Source: Clostridium sp. AF27-2AA
GTDB taxonomy: Bacteria; Bacillota; Clostridia; Lachnospirales; Lachnospiraceae
Assembly: GCF_003478505.1 (NCBI RefSeq)
Contig: NZ_QUFI01000002.1
Coordinates: 124,001-188,000 of the forward strand
DNA: 64,000 bases
Direction of reading: 5' to 3'
Position 1 is the stretch's first letter, and every line of letters starts with the position of its first letter. The position numbers and the translations under genes were made by a program. The notes beneath the pieces are model-generated. The model was not told the DNA's origin. It saw only the letters and a list, made by a program, of their open reading frames with translations, and made no database searches. Shown here piece after piece: positions 17,845 through 26,085 of this stretch.

Positions 17845-19494
17845 TTACTGGTTCTGTGCTGCGGTATCAACATCCACATTCCAGAAATGATAGATCAGGT
17901 TGCCAACCTTGTAGTTCTTCACATACGGTTTTGCAATGAACTGGGACTGCGGATAGTACAGCGGGATGCATGCGTAATCCTCGCGGGACAGGATCTTATC
18001 TGCCTCTTTGTACATATCTGCGCGTGCAGTCTCATCGGTAGACTTTCTTGCCTCGTCTAAGAGCTTGTCAAAGTCATCGTTCTTGTAGAATACGCCCTGT
18101 GCGTCAGATCTGTTGGAGTAGAAGTAGTTGTACATCTGGAAATCTCCATCCGGGTACAGCGCGTTCCAGGTGGTTCCGGTCATCGGGATCTTGCCTGCGG
18201 TTCTGTCGGAGTTGTAGGTTGCGTTATCAACTACGGTCAGATCCAGGTTAATGCCAACCTCAGCCAGGTAACCCTGAATGGCGGAAAATACAGCCTGGTC
18301 AGCCTGACGGACCTCAGAACTGATGGTGATGCCATCTGCATAGCCAGCCTCAGCCAGGAGTGCCTTTGCCTGCTCCGGATCATACTCGTATACGGAAAGG
18401 GAATCGTCATGTCCCGGGATGCCGTTGTTTAAGTAGGAGGTAGCCGGAATGCCAGCGCCGTTTAATACTGCGCTTACCAGCTCCTCACGGTTGATAGCCA
18501 GGGAGATGGCCTTTCTTACGTTCACATTGCTTAAGTACTGGTCGTTTAAGTTCAGGGAAATGAATGCGGTTCCCAGCGGATGATAAGCAGTGATCTCATC
18601 TGCGTAGTTTGCCTCATACTGGCTTAACAGGCTTGCGTTTAAGTCTGCCAGGTCAATGTCGCCGTTCTCGTAGGCGATCAGCTTGGTCTGGTCATCGTCG
18701 TAGAAGATGATATCCAGCTCGTCTAAGTTTACCTCGCCGCCGTGGTAATCCTCGTTCTTCACAAGAACAACCTGGGTGGTGTCATCGTTCTCCGCAATCT
18801 TGTACGGGCCGGTACCGATCAGATTGGTGCCAAGACCCCAGTTCTCGCCTGCCTCGGTACATGCGTCCTCTGGGAAGATATCTGCGTAGGAAGTACCAAT
18901 GTTCTTTACAAACGGTGCAAATGGATACTCCAGGGTGATGTTGAAGTGGTAATCATCCACAACCTCAAAACCAGCCAGCTCAGTGGCACTTCCTGCCAGC
19001 ATATCCTGTGCGCCCTTGATCATGTTGAAGTAAGCAGTGCTCTTTGCTGCAGTAGCCGGAGTAAACATACGCTCAAAGGTGAACTTAACATCCTTACTGG
19101 TCAGCTCGGTGCCGTTGGTGAAGTGTACACCCTGCTTTAACTCAAAGCTGTAGGTCAGCCCGTCGTCAGAAACGGTTGGGAAATCGGTGATCAGCACCGG
19201 CTCCTCATTGTTATCATCGTCAAAACGAAGCAGGCTCTCCGTTACCTCATCTGCGATGGATGCCGCTCTGGAACTGGTAGAGGTCTGCATATCCAGGCCC
19301 TCGCCTGCGTTTGCCTGTCCAAAACGCAGCACCTTCTTTGCGCCGTTCTCGCCTGCGGTCTCAGCGCCGCTCTCTGCTGCAGCGCTGTTCTGGTCTGCCG
19401 CTGCGGTAGTCTCAGAAGTCTTGCCGCCACAGCCGCTTAATGCCAGGGCTGCAACACTGGCAGATACCAGAGCCGTTAAAAATTTCTTTTTCAT
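17845..19494 (-). CDS. dppA: Peptide-binding lipoprotein of ABC importer (DppA/OppA, SBP family 5)
   Basis: A 549-residue extracytoplasmic solute-binding lipoprotein. Signal peptide with lipobox ALSGC (lipid Cys at residue 22), an A/E/T-rich linker to about residue 55, then the SBP_bac_5 fold. Family features include TYSFELKQGVHFTNGTEL near 130, KDVKFTFERM near 150 and LIGTGPYKI near 230. The length is typical. First gene of a peptide importer operon with an aminopeptidase and Ddh downstream, which suggests peptides or cell-wall peptides as cargo. RBS GAGGAG is just upstream. Confidence 0.92.
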   Translation of the reverse strand: MKKKFLTALVSASVAALALSGCGGKTSETTAAADQNSAAAESGAETAGENGAKKVLRFGQANAGEGLDMQTSTSSRAASIADEVTESLLRFDDDNNEEPVLITDFPTVSDDGLTYSFELKQGVHFTNGTELTSKDVKFTFERMFTPATAAKSTAYFNMIKGAQDMLAGSATELAGFEVVDDYHFNITLEYPFAPFVKNIGTSYADIFPEDACTEAGENWGLGTNLIGTGPYKIAENDDTTQVVLVKNEDYHGGEVNLDELDIIFYDDDQTKLIAYENGDIDLADLNASLLSQYEANYADEITAYHPLGTAFISLNLNDQYLSNVNVRKAISLAINREELVSAVLNGAGIPATSYLNNGIPGHDDSLSVYEYDPEQAKALLAEAGYADGITISSEVRQADQAVFSAIQGYLAEVGINLDLTVVDNATYNSDRTAGKIPMTGTTWNALYPDGDFQMYNYFYSNRSDAQGVFYKNDDFDKLLDEARKSTDETARADMYKEADKILSREDYACIPLYYPQSQFIAKPYVKNYKVGNLIYHFWNVDVDTAAQNQ

Positions 19495-19557
19495 AACTTT
19501 TCTCCTCTCATGTGGAACTTTTATGAAGGCGCGTTCAGAGGAAAATCCCCTCTGAAC

Positions 19558-19598
19558 ACAAAAACCGGAACCCCCGGAGATCCGGGGAATTCCGGTTG
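19558..19598 (-). terminator. Intrinsic terminator of tRNA-Ser
   Basis: AACCGGAA-TTCCCCGG-ATCT-CCGGGGG-TTCCGGTT followed by TTTTTG on the minus strand, starting 6 nt after the tRNA 3' end. Confidence 0.88.
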
Positions 19599-19603
19599 CT
19601 TTA

Positions 19604-19691
19604 CGGAGATAGAGAGATTTGAACTCTCGCGCCGGTTGCCCGACCTACCGCATTTCGAGTGCGGACCCTTCAGCCACTTGGGTATATCTCC
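19604..19691 (-). tRNA. tRNA-Ser (anticodon CGA)
   Basis: An 88-nt tRNA on the minus strand with a 7-bp acceptor stem (GGAGATA with TATCTCC), an anticodon loop CTCGAAA closed by CCGCA/TGCGG, and a T arm with GTTCAAATC. The long variable arm (GTCGGGCAACCGGC) is the class II feature of serine tRNAs. Anticodon CGA reads UCG. The CCA end is not encoded. A TTTACA-17-TATACT promoter lies upstream and a strong terminator follows. Confidence 0.95.
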
Positions 19692-19734
19692 ATCCGTTAC
19701 CGGCACTGTAACGCTTTGCCGCAATAACTTAATC

Positions 19735-19763
19735 AGTATACACGAAAAATGGCTGATTGTAAA
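19735..19763 (-). promoter_or_regulatory. Sigma-A promoter of tRNA-Ser
   Basis: -35 TTTACA and -10 TATACT with exactly 17 bp between them, plus TG one base before the -10 box. The predicted transcript start lies about 37 nt before the mature tRNA 5' end. Confidence 0.7.
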
Positions 19764-19826
19764 TATCTCTATCCCTATTTCTTTGCTATTTTATGCCGTT
19801 TATACGCATTTTTCTTCTGAAAATAC

Positions 19827-21029
19827 CTACTTTCCAAAGTATGCGTCCACACCGTCTGCCAGGCCGGTTCCCAGCTTATCCAGGGTTGCCGCTGAATGAT
19901 CGGAACCGCCGTCTCCCAGTTCGATATCAATGGAGGGAACTGTGGAGTAGGAGGTCTGGGTCAGGTCCATCTCCATGCTGCCGCCGGAGAAGATCTTCAC
20001 GCCTGCATTTTTCAGACCTGCCACCAGGCTCTCGCCCAGGGCATTGTGCTGCTGCCAGTGGGATGCCACCGGCTCCATGGCACGATAGGAAGCCACATTC
20101 GGAACACTCATGTAGAATGCCCCTTTGTTGCTCTTCGTAGAATCCCAGTGCAGCGCAATATGACAGTCCGCCATATTGTTAGCAAGCACAGTACGGGCCA
20201 CATTGTCCAGCTGGACATCATCGTTCTCACGGATCATCAGTACATCATACCCCCGGGCCAGAAGCTTGTCTTTTAATACTTTGGCCATAGCCAGGGTTAC
20301 CTTTGCTTCCGAAGTTCCGTCCGCAAAAGTCATGCCGCCGGATACCGCTACTGCCGTGGTTGCTCCGGCGCTGGTGGTTCCGCTGGTCACCTTCGGAGTT
20401 CCATCCGGGTGGCACTGGGTCTTCACACTGCTGCCGCCCTTGGTTCCATGACCAGCATTGACACAGACTACTTTATTCTTACGGGATGCCGCCTCAGAGC
20501 GGTAGAGCACAGCCTTGCCACTGTTGATTTTCGACAGAGAAGCATATTTCCAGTCCATATTCAGGCCGACCTCTCCCGCATTCCGAGAGGCTGCCGCAGA
20601 TGCGCCCGCCTGACCATCCTGACCGGACGCTGCCGCGGTTTCTGCCGGCTTTTCCGTAGTCAGATAGGCTGAAGCCGCATAGCAGGTCTTTCCCTCATAC
20701 TCCACCTGGCTCCAGGTTCCGTTATCTCCGGCGCGCTTTAACGCCGTTCCATTTGCGGGAGCGGCCAGCACCGCCGCCCCCGGTGCCGGAGAGACCCTTA
20801 AGTTTAGGGTCGTCGCTTTCACATACACGGTCTCATCCCGTGCTTCCATGGCAGGAGCAGATTCGGTGGTCAGTTCCGCCTTATTTTCACTGATTCCTGC
20901 TTTCTGCTCCTCTGCCGCGGATTCCACGATTGCTCCTGGCGCTTCAATCTTTTCGTACTTCGACTGGCACCCTGCCGTCATAAGCATGGTGGCTGCCGCC
21001 ACCCCAAGTAATACACTTTTCTTTCTCAT
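19827..21029 (-). CDS. N-acetylmuramoyl-L-alanine amidase lipoprotein with SH3 domain
   Basis: A 400-residue exported cell-wall hydrolase. Signal peptide with lipobox MTAGC (Cys21), an SH3b domain at about residues 68-130 ([16 protein letters not shown], then [16 protein letters not shown]), a linker, and an Amidase_3 domain from about 185. The zinc-site motif [12 protein letters not shown] and the later [12 protein letters not shown] are visible; the catalytic Glu is probably in [12 protein letters not shown]. It cleaves the amide bond between muramic acid and the stem peptide. The start at 21029 overlaps the mnmA stop; the longer frame would run into mnmA without a ribosome site. Last gene of the nifS operon by position. 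Confidence 0.88.
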   Translation of the reverse strand: MRKKSVLLGVAAATMLMTAGCQSKYEKIEAPGAIVESAAEEQKAGISENKAELTTESAPAMEARDETVYVKATTLNLRVSPAPGAAVLAAPANGTALKRAGDNGTWSQVEYEGKTCYAASAYLTTEKPAETAAASGQDGQAGASAAASRNAGEVGLNMDWKYASLSKINSGKAVLYRSEAASRKNKVVCVNAGHGTKGGSSVKTQCHPDGTPKVTSGTTSAGATTAVAVSGGMTFADGTSEAKVTLAMAKVLKDKLLARGYDVLMIRENDDVQLDNVARTVLANNMADCHIALHWDSTKSNKGAFYMSVPNVASYRAMEPVASHWQQHNALGESLVAGLKNAGVKIFSGGSMEMDLTQTSYSTVPSIDIELGDGGSDHSAATLDKLGTGLADGVDAYFGK

Positions 21030-22120
21030 CGGATGATGGTTCCTCCCCCGACCACATAATCTCCATCGTAAAATACGACTGCCTGTCCCGGCGTTACCGC
21101 ACGGACCGGTTCTGAAAAATGACACTGCACCAGATCTTCCCCAATCTCCTCAATGACACAGGGAGCGCCCTTGTGGCTATAGCGGATCTTGGCGCTTACC
21201 TCCATGGGTTTTCCGTGCAGGCCGTCAATGGCCATCCAGTTTAACTTGTTGCAGACCAGGGTATCGGTAAATACATCTCCCGCCTCACCGATGACCACCT
21301 CATTGGTTTCCGGGCGGATCTCCGTCACGAATACCGGATGTCCCATGGCAAGGTTTAAGCCCTTTCTCTGGCCGATGGTATAATGAGTGATGCCCTCATG
21401 ACGGCCAATGACCGTTCCGTCTGCCGTCACAAAATTCCCCGGCCCCGGCACGTTTTCTGCCTCACGCTCAATAAAGCCCGCGTAATCATTGTCCGGAATG
21501 AAGCAGATTTCCTGACTGTCTGCCTTGTGGGCCACCTGCAGGCCGATATCCTCCGCGATCTGACGGATCTGGTCCTTGGTATACTCCCCCACCGGCATAA
21601 GCGTATGGGAAAGCTGCTCCTGGGTCAGATTGTACAGCGCGTAGGTCTGATCCTTTGCCGCAGTAGCAGATTTCTTTAAGGAATATCTGCCGTTTGGCAG
21701 CTGCTCTACCCGCGCATAATGACCGGTAGCAATATAATCTGCCCCAATGTCGAGGCTTCGCTTTAACAGGGATTCCCACTTTACATAGCGGTTGCAGGCA
21801 ATACAGGGATTCGGAGTCCGCCCGCATAAATACTCGCCCACGAAATAGTCCATGACATTGTCCCTGAACTCCTTTTTAAAGTTCATGACATAATAGGGGA
21901 TTTCCAGCTGCCATGCAACACGTCTTGCGTCATCAACGGCAGAAAGACCACAACAGCCTCCGTTTTCCTGCTGCGCGGTCTCCTCTTCATCCTGCCAGAT
22001 CTGCATGGTGACGCCAATGACGTCATACCCCTGTTTCTTTAAAAGCCAGGCGGCAACCGATGAATCGACGCCGCCTGACATTCCAACTACTACCTTCTTT
22101 TTATTTTCTGCCTGAATCAA
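21026..22120 (-). CDS. mnmA: tRNA-specific 2-thiouridylase MnmA
   Basis: A 364-residue enzyme that thiolates U34 of tRNA-Lys, Glu and Gln using sulfur from a cysteine desulfurase. PP-loop GMSGGVDSS at residues 13-21. Catalytic cysteines are in NPCIACN (Cys106) and SQEICF (Cys206), matching the E. coli Cys102/Cys199 pair. The initiator is TTG, overlapping the nifU stop as TTGA. Its ribosome site is supplied by the purine-rich codons for the NifU poly-Glu tail. Co-location with nifS and nifU gives a complete sulfur-transfer unit for tRNA and FeS use. Confidence 0.95.
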   Translation of the reverse strand: MIQAENKKKVVVGMSGGVDSSVAAWLLKKQGYDVIGVTMQIWQDEEETAQQENGGCCGLSAVDDARRVAWQLEIPYYVMNFKKEFRDNVMDYFVGEYLCGRTPNPCIACNRYVKWESLLKRSLDIGADYIATGHYARVEQLPNGRYSLKKSATAAKDQTYALYNLTQEQLSHTLMPVGEYTKDQIRQIAEDIGLQVAHKADSQEICFIPDNDYAGFIEREAENVPGPGNFVTADGTVIGRHEGITHYTIGQRKGLNLAMGHPVFVTEIRPETNEVVIGEAGDVFTDTLVCNKLNWMAIDGLHGKPMEVSAKIRYSHKGAPCVIEEIGEDLVQCHFSEPVRAVTPGQAVVFYDGDYVVGGGTIIR

Positions 22121-22554
22121 TACTCTTCTTCCTCTTCCTCTTCGCTGATGTCAGACTTCGGCTTCTCCAGACCTTCGATCTTGATGCCCTTCTTCTCAGC
22201 GTAATCCCACAGAGCTGCATGAATTGCTTCCTCTGCCAGTAAGGAGCAGTGTACCTTCACCGGCGGAAGTCCGTCCAGAGCCTCCATAACGGCCTTGTTG
22301 GTTACTTCCAGGGCTTCCTGAATGGTTTTGCCCTTTACCATCTCGGTTGCCATACTGCTGGTTGCTACTGCAGCGCCGCAGCCGAAGGTCTTGAACTTAC
22401 AGTCCCGGATGATGCCGTTGTCATCGATGTCCAGGTAAATTCTCATGATATCACCGCATTTTGCGTTGCCGACGGTACCGACACCACTTGCGTTCTCAAT
22501 CTCACCTACATTTCTCGGATGCTGGAAATGATCCATAACTTTATCTGAATACAT
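22117..22554 (-). CDS. nifU: Fe-S cluster scaffold protein NifU/IscU
   Basis: A 145-residue scaffold for FeS assembly. All three cluster ligands are visible: Cys33 (NAKCGD), Cys59 (FGCGAA) and Cys103 ([10 protein letters not shown]). Typical start [17 protein letters not shown]. The C-terminus is unusual, ending in a run of six or more Glu and a Tyr; the codons encoding it form a Shine-Dalgarno-like purine run for mnmA. RBS AAGGAGAT before the ATG. It sits 31 bp after nifS. Confidence 0.95.
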   Translation of the reverse strand: MYSDKVMDHFQHPRNVGEIENASGVGTVGNAKCGDIMRIYLDIDDNGIIRDCKFKTFGCGAAVATSSMATEMVKGKTIQEALEVTNKAVMEALDGLPPVKVHCSLLAEEAIHAALWDYAEKKGIKIEGLEKPKSDISEEEEEEEY

Positions 22555-22585
22555 AGTGTTTATCTCCTTTTCTTATGAAAACCAA

Positions 22586-23770
22586 TTACTTTGCCTGATG
22601 CTTGATGAAATCCTCATACAGCGGGGACATGCTGCGCAGTCTTGCTACGATTGCTTTTAAGTTGTCTACGGTGTAGTCGATATCCTCTTTGGTGGTCTCT
22701 TCACTTAAGCTTAAGCGCAGGGAACCATGCGCGATCTCGTGAGGAAGTCCGATAGCCAGAAGCACATGGGACGGATCCAGAGAACCTGAGGTACATGCAG
22801 AACCGCTGGAACCGCAGATGCCCTTATCGTCTAACATGATCAGCATGGACTCACCCTCGATGAACTGGAAAGAGAAGTTTGCGTTGTTCGGAAGACGGTT
22901 CTCGCGTCTGCCGTTGATGCGTGCGTATGGGATCTCAGCGATAACGCGATCCATCAGATAGTCACGCAGCTCGCTCTCGTATTTGATGCGCTCTTCCATG
23001 TTTGCAGCAGCAATCTCTGCTGCCTTGCCAAAACCTACGATACCTGGAACATTCTCGGTACCTGCACGGCGTTTGCGCTCCTGCGCGCCGCCATGGATGA
23101 AGGAACGGATCTTCACACCGGTGCGGATGTAAAGGAAACCGATTCCCTTCGGTCCGTTGATCTTGTGGCCGCTGGCACTCATCATGTCGATGTTAAAATC
23201 ATCTACGTTGATCGGCACATGTCCGTATGCCTGAACCGCGTCGGTGTGGAACAGAATGCCATGCTCCTTCGCGATCTCGCCAATCTCTTTGATCGGCTGG
23301 ATGGTTCCGATCTCGTTATTTGCAAACATCACGGAAATGAGAATGGTAGTCGGGCGGATAGCCTTCTTCAGCTCATCTAACTTCAGAACACCGTTCTCGT
23401 CTACATCGATGTAGGTAACCTCGAAGCCATGATTCTCCAGCCACTCGCAGGTATGCAGGATTGCATGATGCTCGATCTTGCTGGTGATGATGTGATTGCC
23501 CTTGCTCTTGTATGCCTCTGCAGTTGCTTTTAAAGCCCAGTTGTCAGACTCGCTGCCGCCGCCGGTAAAGTACAGCTCGTTGGTCTTTGCGCCGATTGAC
23601 TTTGCAATAGCCTCACGACCTGCTGCAACTGCCTTTTTCGGCTCATCAGAGAAGCTGTAGATAGAGGACGGGTTGCCATAAAACTCCGTAAAATATGGAA
23701 GCATAGCCTCAACCACTTCTGGTCTGGTCTTGGTTGTTGCCGCATTATCCAAATAGATTGTTTTCTTCAT
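22586..23770 (-). CDS. nifS: Cysteine desulfurase NifS/IscS
   Basis: A 394-residue PLP enzyme that removes sulfur from L-cysteine and hands it to NifU and MnmA. The PLP lysine is Lys203 in SASGHKINGPKG, the persulfide Cys is Cys326 in GSSGSACTSGS, and the N-terminal YLDNAATTKT is intact. RBS AAGGTGG precedes the ATG. First gene of the nifS-nifU-mnmA(-amidase) operon, with a strong promoter and a palindrome in the 5' region. No IscR-type regulator gene is next to it. Confidence 0.96.
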   Translation of the reverse strand: MKKTIYLDNAATTKTRPEVVEAMLPYFTEFYGNPSSIYSFSDEPKKAVAAGREAIAKSIGAKTNELYFTGGGSESDNWALKATAEAYKSKGNHIITSKIEHHAILHTCEWLENHGFEVTYIDVDENGVLKLDELKKAIRPTTILISVMFANNEIGTIQPIKEIGEIAKEHGILFHTDAVQAYGHVPINVDDFNIDMMSASGHKINGPKGIGFLYIRTGVKIRSFIHGGAQERKRRAGTENVPGIVGFGKAAEIAAANMEERIKYESELRDYLMDRVIAEIPYARINGRRENRLPNNANFSFQFIEGESMLIMLDDKGICGSSGSACTSGSLDPSHVLLAIGLPHEIAHGSLRLSLSEETTKEDIDYTVDNLKAIVARLRSMSPLYEDFIKHQAK

Positions 23771-23833
23771 CTATAAATCCACCTTTCCTGGAAAGATATA
23801 CTTAAATTTTTCAGCTGTCCGCGCAGAGCAGCC

Positions 23834-23854
23834 AGCCTGTCATATTGACAGGCT
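23834..23854 (-). promoter_or_regulatory. Palindrome at the nifS transcript start (operator or 5' hairpin)
   Basis: AGCCTGTCA-TAT-TGACAGGCT is a perfect 9+3+9 inverted repeat. It begins one base after the -10 box and so spans the predicted transcription start. It could be an operator for an FeS-responsive repressor or the first hairpin of the mRNA. Confidence 0.55.
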
Positions 23855-23855
23855 T

Positions 23856-23884
23856 ATTATAGTCTTTATTTCATAGTATTTCAA
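23856..23884 (-). promoter_or_regulatory. Sigma-A promoter of the nifS operon
   Basis: -35 TTGAAA (23879-23884) and -10 TATAAT (23856-23861) on the minus strand with exactly 17 bp spacing, about 90 bp before the nifS start codon. Confidence 0.78.
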
Positions 23885-23967
23885 TAGGAATTAACAAATT
23901 TATGAAAATTTTTCTCGATTTCCCGAAAAAGTACAATCCCCATCCCGGCTTTTGGCCGTATCTGTGC

Positions 23968-23973
23968 TATAAT
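23968..23973 (+). promoter_or_regulatory. Extended -10 promoter of fbp
   Basis: TGC-TATAAT, an extended -10 element with a perfect TATAAT, lies about 40 bp before the fbp start. No good -35 is seen, which fits the extended -10 class. Confidence 0.6.
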
Positions 23974-24013
23974 CAATCTATCATATATTATGATCGCAAA
24001 CAAGGAGGTTTAT

Positions 24014-26002
24014 ATGAATTACCCGGAAATCCGTTATTTAGAGCGGCTTGCTGATCTGTATCCCACCATTGCGGCCGCCTCTACCGAAGTCATCAACATG
24101 GAGGCCATCTTAAATCTCCCAAAAGGAACGGAGCACTTTCTTACTGACATCCACGGTGAGGACGAGGCGTTTGCCCATGTGCTGAAGAACGGTTCCGGAT
24201 CCGTGCGCCGCAAGGTTAACGAGGTATTCGGCAATACCCTGTCCCAGCAGGACAAGCGTACCCTTGCCACACTGATCTACTATCCACGAGAGAAAATGGA
24301 CCAGATCTTAAAGGTCACCGAAGACAAAGATGAGTGGTACCGCATCACCCTGTACCGTCTCATTGAGATCTGCAAACGCGCAGCCAGCAAATACACCCGC
24401 TCCAAAGTCCGCAAGGCCATGCCGCAGGATTTTGCCTACATCCTGGAAGAGCTGATCACCGAGAAGGATGACAGTGTGGACAAGGCTTCCTATTATAACG
24501 CCATCGTCAACACCATCATCCACGTCGGCCGCGGCCGGGAATGCATCATTGCCATGAGCCAGCTGATCCAGCGTCTGGTCATTGACCACTTACATATCGT
24601 GGGAGATATCTTCGACCGAGGCCCTGGCCCGCACAAGATCATGGACAAGCTCATGAGCTACCACTCCGTGGACATCCAGTGGGGCAACCACGATGTTCTG
24701 TGGATGGGCGCTGCCGCAGGCCAGCCGGGCTGCATTGCCAATGTCATCCGTATCTGTGCCCGCTACGGAAACCTGGATATTTTGGAGGATGGCTACGGCA
24801 TCAACCTGCTGCCCCTTGCCACCTTCGCCTTAAATACCTACAAGGACGACCCGTGTACCTGCTTTAAGTTAAAGGGTTCCAATGAACTGAACCAGTATGA
24901 GGTGGAAGTTAACTTAAAAATGCACAAAGCCATCTCCATCATCCAGTTCAAGGCCGAGGGCCAGCTCATCAAGACGCATCCGGAGTATCACATGGAACAG
25001 CGGAATCTGCTGCACCGCATCGACTACGAGCACGGCACCATCACCCTGGATATGCCGGATGAGAACGGAAATCTGACACCGCATACCTACGACCTGTTAG
25101 ATACCAACTTCCCGACCATTGACCCGAAGGATCCCTACGCCTACACCCCGATCGAGGCCGATATCATGGACCGCTTAAGCAAGGCCTTCTTAAACTGTGA
25201 AAAGCTCCAGCAGCATGTAAAGTTCCTGCTGGCCAAAGGAAGCCTCTACAAAATCTACAACAGGAATCTGCTCTACCACGGCTGCATTCCGTTAAATGAG
25301 GACGGAAGCTTCAAGGAAATCGAGATCAACGGTTCCTGCTTCCATGGCCGTGCCCTCTATGATATTCTGGAGAGCTACATCCGCAAGGCTTTTATGGGCG
25401 TATCGGAGCGCGAAAAGACACTGGGACGCGATATTATGTGGTACATCTGGCTAAATCCGGATTCCCCGCTCTTTGGCAAGGACAAGATGGCAACCTTTGA
25501 GCGCTATTTCCTGGCAGAAAAGGAAACCCACACAGAAAAGAAGAACCCGTATTACCGCTATCTGGAGAATGAAACCGTAGTCAACCACATTCTGGCCGAA
25601 TTCGGACTGCCGGAAAAGGGCAGCCACATCATCAACGGCCACGTTCCGGTCCGTTCCAAGAATGGCGAAAGTCCGGTCAAATGCGGAGGTAAGATTCTGG
25701 TTATCGACGGAGGATTCTCCAAGGCATACCAGAAAGAAACCGGTATCGCAGGCTACACCTTAACCTACAACTCCTACGGCCTGATTCTGTCTGCCCTGGA
25801 GCCGTTCGAATCCACGGAAGCTGCCATTGAGCGAGAGATTGACATTCACTCTGACAGCGTCATTGTTCGGCATGCGGACCGCAGAAAGCTGGTAGGCGAC
25901 ACCGACACCGGCGCTGTACTCCGGGAGAAGATTGCGGATTTAGAGCAGCTTCTCATGGCTTATCACAGCGGACTTTTGGTAGAACGCTACATAAAAAATT
26001 AA
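24014..26002 (+). CDS. fbp: Fructose-1,6-bisphosphatase, class III
   Basis: A 662-residue gluconeogenic enzyme that dephosphorylates fructose 1,6-bisphosphate; this metallophosphatase-type class is found in Firmicutes. Metal-site motifs are in order: DIHGEDEAF near residue 42, VGDIFDRGPGP near 197 and WGNHDVLWM near 223. Later come SCFHGRALYDILE near 445 and INGHVPVR near 550. The length matches Bacillus Fbp (about 670). The start at 24014 is chosen because AAGGAGG lies 8 nt upstream; the eight extra upstream codons would include that site. A large hairpin follows its stop. Confidence 0.96.
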   Translation: MNYPEIRYLERLADLYPTIAAASTEVINMEAILNLPKGTEHFLTDIHGEDEAFAHVLKNGSGSVRRKVNEVFGNTLSQQDKRTLATLIYYPREKMDQILKVTEDKDEWYRITLYRLIEICKRAASKYTRSKVRKAMPQDFAYILEELITEKDDSVDKASYYNAIVNTIIHVGRGRECIIAMSQLIQRLVIDHLHIVGDIFDRGPGPHKIMDKLMSYHSVDIQWGNHDVLWMGAAAGQPGCIANVIRICARYGNLDILEDGYGINLLPLATFALNTYKDDPCTCFKLKGSNELNQYEVEVNLKMHKAISIIQFKAEGQLIKTHPEYHMEQRNLLHRIDYEHGTITLDMPDENGNLTPHTYDLLDTNFPTIDPKDPYAYTPIEADIMDRLSKAFLNCEKLQQHVKFLLAKGSLYKIYNRNLLYHGCIPLNEDGSFKEIEINGSCFHGRALYDILESYIRKAFMGVSEREKTLGRDIMWYIWLNPDSPLFGKDKMATFERYFLAEKETHTEKKNPYYRYLENETVVNHILAEFGLPEKGSHIINGHVPVRSKNGESPVKCGGKILVIDGGFSKAYQKETGIAGYTLTYNSYGLILSALEPFESTEAAIEREIDIHSDSVIVRHADRRKLVGDTDTGAVLREKIADLEQLLMAYHSGLLVERYIKN

Positions 26003-26009
26003 AGTAACG

Positions 26010-26081
26010 CAGCCCTCATGGCCGGTTCTGATTTTTGCGGGAGCTTCATATCCTGTAATAAGATTTCCGGCCGGGGGGCTG
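26010..26081 (+). promoter_or_regulatory. Long-range hairpin between fbp and flippase gene, covering the ribosome site
   Basis: CAGCCCTCATGGCCGG (26010-26025) can pair with CCGGCCGGGGGGCTG (26067-26081). The 3' arm contains the only purine-rich ribosome site (GGGGGG) before the ATG at 26086, and GTTTTA follows. It could act as a weak terminator for fbp or as translational control of the flippase. Confidence 0.45.
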
Positions 26082-26085
26082 TTTT

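Larger units (their letters stand above)
19495..19826. other. Intergenic stretch holding tRNA-Ser, its promoter and terminator
   Basis: From the dppA start to the amidase stop. It contains a small perfect hairpin (19534-19556, TTCAGAGG/CCTCTGAA) in the dppA leader, the tRNA terminator, tRNA-Ser and its promoter. No separate dppA promoter is obvious; read-through past the tRNA terminator or a non-canonical promoter may serve it. Confidence 0.6.

Noticed and set aside
16916..17890. Long plus-strand frame (324 codons) opposite dppB
   Set aside because: Shadow of a GC-rich permease gene; the translated product is hydrophilic and His/Asp-rich without family resemblance.
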